DNA of 64,000 bases from Tranquillimonas rosea (lineage in GTDB: Bacteria; Pseudomonadota; Alphaproteobacteria; Rhodobacterales; Rhodobacteraceae). The stretch covers positions 248,001 to 312,000 of the forward strand of contig NZ_FOGU01000001.1 of assembly GCF_900111315.1 (NCBI RefSeq), in the 5' to 3' direction. Under the pieces are notes generated by a model that searched no databases, had not been told where the DNA came from, and worked only from the letters and a program-made list of their open reading frames with translations. Numbering within the stretch: the stretch's first letter is position 1; each line of letters opens with the position of its first letter. Position numbers and translations under genes: made by a program. Below, piece after piece: positions 56,451 through 64,000 of the stretch.

Positions 56451-58976
56451 TCAGTACAGACCGCCGGATGAGAGAGAGTTCACCGTCGCGCGGTTCTTCG
56501 GGATTTCCTTCACCTCGCCCGTGGCCGTCCGCACCTGCACCGAGTCATCCTCGTTCTCGCCGCGGTTGAACAGCGGTAGGTCCGAGCCCATCGCGAAGCC
56601 GCCGTCATAGGCGACGCCGAAGATAGGCTCTTCGCCAAGGCGGAAATACTCCGCGACCACGCCCTCGCCGCTGGCGCTGTCGGGCAGACGCTCGCCTGTG
56701 CGGCGGTCGATCTTGATGAAGTGGCCGCCGTCGGGCACCTCGAACTCGCCGCCGCCGTACTTCTCGACAGCTTCCTTCATGAACTCGTTGAAGACAGGCG
56801 CACACAGGCCCCCGCCGGTCGCGCTGCGCCCCATCGGGCGCGGCTGATCGTAGCCGATATAGCAGCCGGCCGCGATGTTCGAGGTAAAGCCGACGAACCA
56901 CGCGTCGCGCTCGTTGTTGGTGGTGCCGGTCTTGCCGGCAACCGGCACCGACAGGTTGACCGCGCCCGAGGCGGTGCCGCGTTCCACCACGCCCTGCATC
57001 ATCGAGGTGATCTGATATGACGTAATCGGGTCGATGACCCTCTCGAGATCGGACACGATGCGCGGCCCCTTCCCGGCCTCGATCTGCGGATCGTCGCAGT
57101 CGAGGCAGTCGCGCCGGTCGTGCTTGTAGACGGTCTTGCCGTAGCGGTCCTGCACCCGGTCCACGAGCGTCGGCTCGACCCGCTCACCGCCGTTGGCGAA
57201 CATTGAATACGCCGCGACCATGCGGAACAGCGTCGTCTCCTCGGCGCCCAGAGAGTTGGCGAGGTAGTGCCCCATCGTGTCGTAGACGCCGAAGCGCTCG
57301 GCATAGTCGCCGACGGTCCGCATCCCGACCTCTTCGGCAAGGCGCACGGTCATCACGTTGCGCGACCGCTCGATCCCGGTCCGCAGCGGCGTGGGGCCGT
57401 AGAAGCGGTTGGAATAGTTCTTGGGCCGCCAGACCTCGCCGCCGCCGACATCGACCTCGATCGGGGCGTCGACCACGATGGTCGCCGGGGTGAACCCGGA
57501 ATCGAGCGCCGCGGCATAGACGAAGGGCTTGAAAGACGAGCCCGGCTGCCGCGTCGCCTGCGTCGCGCGGTTGAAGACCGAGTGCTGGTACGAAAAGCCG
57601 CCCTGCATCGCCAGGACACGCCCGTTGTGCACGTCCATCGCCATGAAGCCGCCTTCGACCTCGGGCACCTGCCGCAGCGTCCATCGGATGAAGCTGCCGT
57701 CGGAATCGCTCGTCATCCTGCGGACATGGACCACGTCGCCGACATCCAGCATCTGGTTGAGCGACTGGCCGGTCCACGACACGTCATCCGCCGGGACAAT
57801 CGGCTCGGGGCCATCGGTCACGCCCTCGATCCCGAGCCGCGCCTGCTGGTTCGACACTTCGAGCACCACCGCAGGGTGCCACTCGTGCTCGAGAAAGATG
57901 TCGCGGGCGATGTCGACGTCGGACAGCGCTGCGCGCCATTGCTCTTCGCTGCCCAGCTGGTCCTCGGGGATGGTCTCGCCTGTGCCGCGCCACCGTCCGG
58001 TGCTGCGGTCATAGCCTTCGAGACCGGCGCGCAGCGCCTGCGCCGCCTTTTCCTGCAGCTCGGGATCGACCGTCGCGCGCACGCTGAGGCCGCCGGTGAA
58101 GAACTCGCCCTCGCCGAAATCCTCGCTCAGTTGGCGGCGGATCTCGTCGGTGAAATAGTCACGTGCGGGCAGCGAGGCGCGGAAGCTCTGGAAATCGCCG
58201 TTCTGAACGCTGCGCAGGGGCTGAACGCGCGCCTCGCGGTACTCGTCCTCGGTGATGTAGCCGTTCTCGTACATCTCGCGCAGCACATAGTTCCGCCGCG
58301 AGATGGCGGCCTCCTGGTCGCGAACCGGGTGCAGCGCAGCCGGGCGCTGGGGCAAGGCACCGAGATAGGCCGCCTCGGCGATGGTCAGTTCGCCCAGCGT
58401 CTTGTTGAAATAGGTCTGCGCGGCCGCCGCGACACCATAGGTGTTCTGCCCGAGGTAGATCTCGTTCAGATACAGTTCGAGAATGTCGTCCTTGGACAGC
58501 GTATCCTCGATGCGGGTGGCGAGGATCAGTTCCTTGATCTTGCGCTCGGCCGACCGTTCCCCGCCCAGCAGGAAGTTCTTCATCACCTGCTGGGTGATCG
58601 TCGAGGCACCGCGCACCGTCTGGCCGCGCGACTTCACTGCCTGGACAGCGGCGGCGAGGATCCCGCGCGAGTCGAACCCGCCGTGGGTGTAGAAATTCTT
58701 GTCCTCGGCCGAGATGAAGGCCTGCTTCACCAGCGCCGGAATCTCGTCGGCGGGCGCGAAGAGACGCCGCTCACGCGCGAACTCGTCGATGATCCGCCCC
58801 TCGGACGAATAGATCCGGCTGATCGTCGGCGGCGCATATCGGGCCAGCTGGTCCGTATCCGGCAGATCGCGGCCATACATCCAGAAGATGGCACCGACCG
58901 TCAGCGCGGCGAAGAGCGCTCCGATGCAGATCGCCGAGAAGATCGCGCCGAAGAAGGAGAGGATGAAGCGTATCAC
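56451..58976 (-). CDS. mrcA: Penicillin-binding protein 1A
   Basis: The 841-residue protein has an N-terminal membrane anchor, a GT51 transglycosylase domain with EDKNFYTHGGFDSRGILAAA and STITQQVMKNFLL, and a transpeptidase with the SxxK in TRQPGSSFKPFVYAAALD and KTG in PVAGKTGTTNNERDAWFVG. It makes peptidoglycan. GTG 58976 starts VIRFILSFF; the frame extends to 59036. It follows amiC on the same strand, as often in Rhodobacterales. Confidence 0.95.
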   Translation of the reverse strand: MIRFILSFFGAIFSAICIGALFAALTVGAIFWMYGRDLPDTDQLARYAPPTISRIYSSEGRIIDEFARERRLFAPADEIPALVKQAFISAEDKNFYTHGGFDSRGILAAAVQAVKSRGQTVRGASTITQQVMKNFLLGGERSAERKIKELILATRIEDTLSKDDILELYLNEIYLGQNTYGVAAAAQTYFNKTLGELTIAEAAYLGALPQRPAALHPVRDQEAAISRRNYVLREMYENGYITEDEYREARVQPLRSVQNGDFQSFRASLPARDYFTDEIRRQLSEDFGEGEFFTGGLSVRATVDPELQEKAAQALRAGLEGYDRSTGRWRGTGETIPEDQLGSEEQWRAALSDVDIARDIFLEHEWHPAVVLEVSNQQARLGIEGVTDGPEPIVPADDVSWTGQSLNQMLDVGDVVHVRRMTSDSDGSFIRWTLRQVPEVEGGFMAMDVHNGRVLAMQGGFSYQHSVFNRATQATRQPGSSFKPFVYAAALDSGFTPATIVVDAPIEVDVGGGEVWRPKNYSNRFYGPTPLRTGIERSRNVMTVRLAEEVGMRTVGDYAERFGVYDTMGHYLANSLGAEETTLFRMVAAYSMFANGGERVEPTLVDRVQDRYGKTVYKHDRRDCLDCDDPQIEAGKGPRIVSDLERVIDPITSYQITSMMQGVVERGTASGAVNLSVPVAGKTGTTNNERDAWFVGFTSNIAAGCYIGYDQPRPMGRSATGGGLCAPVFNEFMKEAVEKYGGGEFEVPDGGHFIKIDRRTGERLPDSASGEGVVAEYFRLGEEPIFGVAYDGGFAMGSDLPLFNRGENEDDSVQVRTATGEVKEIPKNRATVNSLSSGGLY

Positions 58977-59150
58977 TGGGGAACTTGCGCCTTTTGCTGG
59001 ATGCCCTCTTATACGGACACGGCGGATAGCGGTCAAAAGCGGCCGCCCACCGATCGCGGCTGAATGCCGCCGTTTGCGGTCACGTCGCGGTGAGGCGACC
59101 GGAACGTTCGATATGGGGCGCCCGTTTGCCGTGGCAAACGGCCTCGCGGA

Positions 59151-60383
59151 TCATTGGCGCAGCAATTCCGCACGGTCGATGTCCGACTCGACCCAGGCTT
59201 CGATCGCCTTGCGCATCCCGATGGCCGTCCGGCGGCGCCAGGCGGGCGAGATCAGGTTCGTCCGGTCGCCGGGATTCGAGAGAAAGCCCAGTTCCACCAG
59301 AACCGACGGAATGTCGGCCGCCTTGAGGACCGAGAAGTTCGCCGAAAGACGCGGCCGCTTGTGCAGGTTCTCGGTGGCGTCCGCGATTCCCGCGACAAGC
59401 GAGTCCGCCAGCGCATCCGAGCGCGGCCGCGTCTCGCGCCGCGCCATCTCCATCAGCACACCGGCCACGCGGTCGTCCTGCTCGCTCAGGTCCAGCCCCG
59501 CCAGCAGGTCGTCGCGATCATGGCGCGCGGCAAGCTTGCGGCTTGCCTCGTTCGAGGCCTCTTCGGACAGGGTGTAGACCGAGGCCCCCGACGCGCGCCC
59601 CTCGGCCAGCGCGTCGGCGTGCAGAGACAGGAACACATGCGCGCCATTCGCCCGCGCGATCGACACACGGCGCTCCAGCGGAACGAAGCGGTCGTCCTCG
59701 CGCGTCAGCTCAACCCGAAAACCGCCGGCCCTTTCGAGCTCGTCGCGCAGGGTGCGTGCGAAGGACAGCATCAGGTCCGCCTCTGCGACACCGCCGGCCT
59801 CGGCGCCCGGATCGATCCCGCCGTGACCGGGATCCAACACCACGACCGTTGGGCCGTCACCCAGCCGCCGGCGCGGCAGCGGTACCGCATCGGCGGGATT
59901 CGGCAGGGCGAAGAGCCCGCTCTCGGGCGCGCCGGCCGATTTGTCGAACGCCTCTTCGCTGGTGGGGGCGAGCTGCAGCTTCAGCAATGCGCTGCCATCC
60001 TCGGCCCCGGTGACCAAACCCGCGGTTTCGACCGCCATCGGCTCGGCAAGGTCGAGCACCAGCCGCGACCAGCCCGGGCGCACCGGACCGGAGCGCAACC
60101 CCGTGACCCGGTCCGAGGCGGCCAGTGGCCCGAGATCGACCCCATCGAAGGCCACCTCGCCGAAATCCATCACCAGCCGGCGAGGATCGTCGAGCGTGTA
60201 GACCTGCCACAGCACAGGTTGCGACAGGCTCAGCGTCAATTGTGTCGTCGCGCCCAGATCGACGGATTCCGATTCGGCCGGGTCGGGCCGCGCGAGGGCC
60301 GACAGGGCCGCTTCGGCGCGCGCCGCTCCCGGCAGGCACAGAACCGCGATCAATAACAGGCGGGCGGTTGTCAGGCTGCTCAT
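59151..60383 (-). CDS. amiC: N-acetylmuramoyl-L-alanine amidase with AMIN domain
   Basis: The 410-residue protein has a signal peptide (about 1-23), an AMIN domain (about 40-135) and an Amidase_3 catalytic domain with VLDPGHGGIDPGAEAGGVAE, ELTREDDRFVPLERRVSIAR, VFLSLHADAL and SVLVELGFLSNPGDRTNL, the zinc ligands being His, Glu and His. It separates daughter cells by cutting septal peptidoglycan. Confidence 0.93.
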   Translation of the reverse strand: MSSLTTARLLLIAVLCLPGAARAEAALSALARPDPAESESVDLGATTQLTLSLSQPVLWQVYTLDDPRRLVMDFGEVAFDGVDLGPLAASDRVTGLRSGPVRPGWSRLVLDLAEPMAVETAGLVTGAEDGSALLKLQLAPTSEEAFDKSAGAPESGLFALPNPADAVPLPRRRLGDGPTVVVLDPGHGGIDPGAEAGGVAEADLMLSFARTLRDELERAGGFRVELTREDDRFVPLERRVSIARANGAHVFLSLHADALAEGRASGASVYTLSEEASNEASRKLAARHDRDDLLAGLDLSEQDDRVAGVLMEMARRETRPRSDALADSLVAGIADATENLHKRPRLSANFSVLKAADIPSVLVELGFLSNPGDRTNLISPAWRRRTAIGMRKAIEAWVESDIDRAELLRQ

Positions 60384-60462
60384 CCTCTGCCCCGGCTGAT
60401 TTGTTGTTTTGACGCAACTATAGGCAGAAAATGGCTTACGGTGAAAGTGTGAAGGCCGCTTG

Positions 60463-61602
60463 TCAGCGAGATTTCATGAAAGATTCGAGCCGCCGCAGGC
60501 CCTCGGCGATGTCCTCCGTCGAACGCGCATACGAAAACCGCAGCATCGTGCCGCCGCGTTCGGGATCGAAGTCGAGCCCCGGCGTCACCGACACGTCCGC
60601 CTCCTCCAGTATCTCCTCCGCGAAGGCGAGGCTGTCGTCGGTCAGGTGGCTGACATCGGCATACACGTAGAACGCCCCGTCGGGGGGCGCGATGCGGTCG
60701 AACCCGGCCTTCGGCAGCCCCTCGAGCATCAGGCGGCGGTTCTCGGCATAGACGGCGAGATTGGCCTCGAGCTCGTCCTTGCAGTCCAGCGCCGCGAGGG
60801 CCGCGACCTGGCTGGCATGAGGCGGGCAGATGAACATGTTCTGCGCCAGCCGTTCGACGGTGCGGACGTGATCGGGCGGCACGACCATCCAGCCGATCCG
60901 CCAGCCCGTCATCGAGAAGTACTTGGAGAAGGAGTTCACGACATAGACGTCGTCGGTGACCTCGAGGGCGCTGACGGCGCGGCGCTCGTACTCGATCCCG
61001 TGGTAGATTTCGTCCGATATCAGCGCCGCGCCCCGTGCCTGCGCGGCATCCGCCAGCGCCGCCATCGCCGCCTTGTCCAGCATCGTTCCCGACGGATTGG
61101 CCGGAGACGCGACGATCAGCCCGGCGATGTCGTCGGGAAGGTCCGACGGCACCGGCTGGTACCGGTTCGCCTCGGCGGTGCAGATGTCCACCGGGTCGAG
61201 ACTCATAGCCCGCAGGATCTGCCGGTACGACGGATAGCCCGGCAGCCCGAGCGCCACCTTGTCACCGGCCTCGAACAGCGCGGTGAAGGCCAGGACAAAG
61301 GCCCCCGAGGCCCCGGCGGTTACGACGATGCGCGCGGGGTCGACCTCGATCCCGTACCAGTCGGCATAGAGTTGCGCGATCCGCGCCCGCAGCTCCGGAA
61401 GGCCGAGGGCGACGGTATAGCCCAACGATCCCTGCCCCATCGCATCCGTCAGTGCCCGGCGCGCGCCAAGCGGCGCGGGGGTGCCCGGCTGCCCGACCTC
61501 CATGTGGACGATGTCGCGGCCCGCCTCTTCGGCCGCCCGTGCGGATTCCATCACGTCCATGACGATGAATGGGTCGATCTGGCTGCGTGCCGATTGCCGC
61601 AT
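60463..61602 (-). CDS. PLP-dependent aminotransferase (class I/II)
   Basis: The 379-residue protein has the PLP-lysine motif VVNSFSKYFSMTGWRIGWMV, plus IVASPANPSGTMLDKAAMAA and the closing GTMLRFSYARS. It is an aspartate/aromatic aminotransferase-like enzyme of the fold I family; the substrate is not fixed by sequence. Confidence 0.9.
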   Translation of the reverse strand: MRQSARSQIDPFIVMDVMESARAAEEAGRDIVHMEVGQPGTPAPLGARRALTDAMGQGSLGYTVALGLPELRARIAQLYADWYGIEVDPARIVVTAGASGAFVLAFTALFEAGDKVALGLPGYPSYRQILRAMSLDPVDICTAEANRYQPVPSDLPDDIAGLIVASPANPSGTMLDKAAMAALADAAQARGAALISDEIYHGIEYERRAVSALEVTDDVYVVNSFSKYFSMTGWRIGWMVVPPDHVRTVERLAQNMFICPPHASQVAALAALDCKDELEANLAVYAENRRLMLEGLPKAGFDRIAPPDGAFYVYADVSHLTDDSLAFAEEILEEADVSVTPGLDFDPERGGTMLRFSYARSTEDIAEGLRRLESFMKSR

Positions 61603-61709
61603 CCCCTGCCTCCGCTCTTCACATATCCGCTGGCGGCCTTGCGGCCACGCCCCGATCTGACATGCTACCCGCCGACCGACAAGCGTCCGCCCGCCGAGGA
61701 GTAGCCCCC

Positions 61710-62456
61710 ATGTCCCGTTTCCTGCACGCCGCCGCGCTCTCCGCGCTGCTGGCCGGCCCGGCCGCCGCCTTCGACATCGACGCGATGTCGGACAGCGAGC
61801 GCGAGGCGTTCCGCGGAGAGGTGCGGGCCTATCTGCTGGAAAACCCCGAGGTGCTGATGGAGGCGATCTCGGTGCTCGAACAGCGCGACGCCGAGGCGCA
61901 GAGCGCCAGCGACGCGCAGCTCGTGTCCCGGAACAGCGACGCCCTGTTCGACGACGGCCATTCCTGGGTCGGCGGTAATCCCGACGGCGACGTCACTGTG
62001 GTGGAATTCCTCGACTACAAGTGCGGCTACTGCAAGCGGGCCCATCCCGAGGTGACCGAGCTGATCGAGAGCGACGGCAACATCCGCCTGATCGTCAAGG
62101 AATTCCCGATCCTTGGCGAACAGTCGGTCGAGGCCGCGAGCTTTGCCGTCGCCGTTCTGCGAACCGAGGGCGGCGAGGCCTATGAGACGGTGAACGACCG
62201 CCTGATGGCGATGCGGTCCGACATCACCGAAAACAGCCTGCGGCGGCTCTCGGACGAGCTCGGGCTGGATACCGACACGGTGATGACCGAGATGGAAGAC
62301 CCTGAGGTGCGCTCATTGCTGGCCGAGAACCGCCAGCTGGGCCAGACGCTCCAGATCAACGGCACGCCAACCTTCGTTTTCGGAGACCAGCTCGTCCGCG
62401 GCTACGTCCCCCTCGACGCGATGCGCGACATCGTGGCCGAAGAGCGCGAGGGCTGA
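61710..62456 (+). CDS. DsbA-family periplasmic thiol oxidoreductase
   Basis: The 248-residue protein has a signal peptide (MSRFLHAAALSALLAGPAAA), an N-terminal helical region and a DsbA-type thioredoxin fold. The active-site is CGYCKRAHPE in the segment VVEFLDYKCGYCK; the cis-proline loop is NGTPTFVFGDQLV. It forms disulfides in periplasmic or secreted proteins. GAGGAG lies about 8 bases before the ATG. Confidence 0.92.
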   Translation: MSRFLHAAALSALLAGPAAAFDIDAMSDSEREAFRGEVRAYLLENPEVLMEAISVLEQRDAEAQSASDAQLVSRNSDALFDDGHSWVGGNPDGDVTVVEFLDYKCGYCKRAHPEVTELIESDGNIRLIVKEFPILGEQSVEAASFAVAVLRTEGGEAYETVNDRLMAMRSDITENSLRRLSDELGLDTDTVMTEMEDPEVRSLLAENRQLGQTLQINGTPTFVFGDQLVRGYVPLDAMRDIVAEEREG

Positions 62457-62465
62457 TCGACCCTC

Positions 62466-63860
62466 TCAATTGACGAGAATCGTCCGGGTCTGGGGGTTCG
62501 TGTTCGCCGCGGCGCCAAGCGGCTTGCGCACCTCGACGATTTCGGAGTCCAGCGGCGTTTCGCACTCGTCGGTGATGTAGCCGTTCCCACCCATGTTCGT
62601 CCGGGCTTCGTCTGCCTCGACGTAGAGGCCGCCGGACGCCTGAAAGGCCCCGTTGATGTTCACGCTGGGTGCAGCAACCAGCACGCCATAAGCCACATCG
62701 GCGCCGCCGAAGTGGACTTCCTCATTCGACAAGAGGTGCAGGTTGAACTTGCCCGTATCGCAGAAATCCGAATATGCGCCCCAGCGCGCACCGCCGGCAA
62801 GTTGCATGCGCCCGTCCGCGAAAAGAAACGCGTTCTTTACCGAAGAATTCCCCGAGGTCTGAATCGTACCCCCAGCGATAACCGCTGAACCATGGAAATC
62901 GAGCTGCGAGTCAAGCCGCACGTCACCGCGCGTCACGTAAATCATGTTCGGCTCGGCCTTGATCGCCCAATTGCTCTCGTCGCGGAGCAAGGTCGCTGAA
63001 GCGTCATCAATTACCTGCACCGTAGCACCTTGGAACTCAGCAGGCAGAAGATCACCGCTGTAGGTCAGCCCATCCATGTGCATGAGCGTGTCCATGAGCG
63101 CACGATGACGCCCCGGAAGGGTCGGGACCACACTTGGCGTCAGAGAACGGGGCATGATCTTCGCGCGAGCATTTTCAACACGAGTGGGATTGCCGTTTAT
63201 GACGATGTCGTCCTCGTAGGGCGAACTGAGCACGACACCGTCACCGTAGTAGTTGCTGCCCCCGTCGAAGATGCCCTGTTCGCCGTGCAGACAGACCCGG
63301 CCCTCGAACGTGTTGCCGCCGTTCAGACGAAGATCACCGCTCGTCAGGATCGTCGCTCCGCCGCAATAGGGTTCGAGCACCTGCTCCTCGCCGGCCTGGG
63401 CGGCGAAGGACGAGACGCTCACATCCCAGTAATCGATGCCTACGAGGCTGAGGATATGGGTCCCGACCCCGGTCCCCCGCGACTCGCGGCGATTGGCCGA
63501 GACGACGACGGCGTTCGGTTCCTCGGTCGAGGGCGTGAACGTCCGGGACCCGGCATCCCAGGTGCCATAGACGATGTCCTCGTCGCGGATCAGGTCGCGG
63601 AAGTCCGGGCCGAGATTGCGTTCCGCGACATCCGCGGCCAGCGCGCGGCCGGCCGCCGTATCATCCAAATGCGCCGCTGCGGCGAGAGAGACGGCATCGG
63701 TCACGGTCTGTAGTTGCGCGCGTTCACGATAGCCGTTCGCCCCGTCGAGCGCGAGGCCGCCGAGCGCCATTGCCGCGGTGAAGAAGAACAACGCGGTCAC
63801 CGTCCCTGCGCCCGTGTCGTCCGACAGGAAATGCAGCGCCCGATCCTTGAAAACGGTCAT
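62466..63860 (-). CDS. TadG-like Flp pilus protein
   Basis: The 464-residue protein has one N-terminal membrane helix (TVTALFFFTAAMALGGLALD) with the TadE/TadG type sequence DGANGYRERAQLQTVTDAVS, followed by a large extracellular domain. ATG 63860 was chosen; ATG 63881 would add seven residues. Together with the next gene it points to a Tad pilus cluster beyond the window edge. Confidence 0.8.
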   Translation of the reverse strand: MTVFKDRALHFLSDDTGAGTVTALFFFTAAMALGGLALDGANGYRERAQLQTVTDAVSLAAAAHLDDTAAGRALAADVAERNLGPDFRDLIRDEDIVYGTWDAGSRTFTPSTEEPNAVVVSANRRESRGTGVGTHILSLVGIDYWDVSVSSFAAQAGEEQVLEPYCGGATILTSGDLRLNGGNTFEGRVCLHGEQGIFDGGSNYYGDGVVLSSPYEDDIVINGNPTRVENARAKIMPRSLTPSVVPTLPGRHRALMDTLMHMDGLTYSGDLLPAEFQGATVQVIDDASATLLRDESNWAIKAEPNMIYVTRGDVRLDSQLDFHGSAVIAGGTIQTSGNSSVKNAFLFADGRMQLAGGARWGAYSDFCDTGKFNLHLLSNEEVHFGGADVAYGVLVAAPSVNINGAFQASGGLYVEADEARTNMGGNGYITDECETPLDSEIVEVRKPLGAAANTNPQTRTILVN

Positions 63861-63873
63861 GTCCGACTTTCCC

Positions 63874-64000
63874 TCACCCATCTTCGTTGTCCGTCGTCTC
63901 GATCCACATCGTGATGCTTCCGGCAAGGCGGCTGTCGCCGGTCAATTGCTTGGTGAAGCTCGCCACCTCTGAGAACGGGACCGAGACGGTGGTGGTCACG
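63874..64000 (-). CDS. TadE-like protein, C-terminal part
   Basis: The 5' end is beyond the window. The visible end, VTTTVSVPFSEVASFTKQLT to IETTDNED, stops 13 bases before the TadG-like ATG. The exact family is inferred from the neighbouring gene and small C-terminal pattern. Confidence 0.5.
   Translation of the reverse strand, partial: VTTTVSVPFSEVASFTKQLTGDSRLAGSITMWIETTDNEDG

Noticed and set aside
57267-59063. 598-codon plus-strand frame opposite PBP1A
   Set aside because: The leftward frame encodes complete PBP1A motifs; the antisense frame has no family resemblance.

Overview
The window comes from a high-GC alphaproteobacterium, most likely a Rhodobacterales (Roseobacter-group) chromosome. 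The flanking genes fit this: an Fe3+ ABC transporter binding protein, tandem tRNA-Asp genes, prfB next to a class A PBP and an AMIN-type amidase, and a Tad-type protein. About 52.7 kb of the window (2437-55150) is one integrated element, a lambda-like siphoprophage.

Layout. 1-2435: host genes (ABC binding protein end, terminator, two tRNA-Asp, MDR-type oxidoreductase, VanZ-like protein). 2437-2484: attL, a 48-bp copy of the 3' half of tRNA-Val. 2870-9142: a cargo module inside the left end, with a beta-barrel-like secreted protein, a GT2 beta-glucan synthase, a HlyD-like adaptor, a GH8 endoglucanase and a dCache-HAMP sensor protein. 9143-12819: very small membrane or zinc-ribbon genes, including an intact and two decayed copies of one zinc-ribbon gene. 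12993-14729: holin-like genes and endolysin. 14730-20846: an accessory stretch with two diverged copies of a hairpin-rich element, two paralogous tiny membrane genes, an intact IS66 element with 8-bp target duplications, and a second holin-like pair. 20991-22151: a PP-loop ATPase gene facing the tail spike. 22189-41821: the late operon, read leftward (terminase, gpW, portal, S49 protease with nested scaffold, decoration protein, capsid, connectors, tail tube, gpG/gpGT with a -1 frameshift signal, tape measure, tail tip, spike). 41943-49260: leftward early genes (replication, three methyltransferase-like genes, DUF1937, Cro-like). 49261-50040: Cro/CI switch with palindromic operators. 50041-55074: rightward early genes, including a FtsK-gamma/GapR-like fusion, excisionase-like protein and tyrosine integrase. 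55103-55178: the intact tRNA-Val with attR. 55233-64000: host genes (prfB, PBP1A, amiC, aminotransferase, DsbA-like protein, TadG-like and TadE-like genes).

How it works together. The integrase recombines at the 3' half of tRNA-Val(TAC) and rebuilds the tRNA on one side. Candidate integrase arm sites lie next to both attachment sites. The same palindrome appears beside the cro-like/cI-like genes and just upstream of the rightward early operon, so one repressor probably controls both. The terminase/capsid/tail order is that of lambda, so the element once was, and may still be, an inducible phage. The cargo operon could change the lysogen's surface polysaccharide.

Most unusual points: the phage-borne beta-glucan operon, the FtsK-gamma/GapR-like fusion, the duplicated hairpin-rich element, and the PP-loop gene beside the tail spike.
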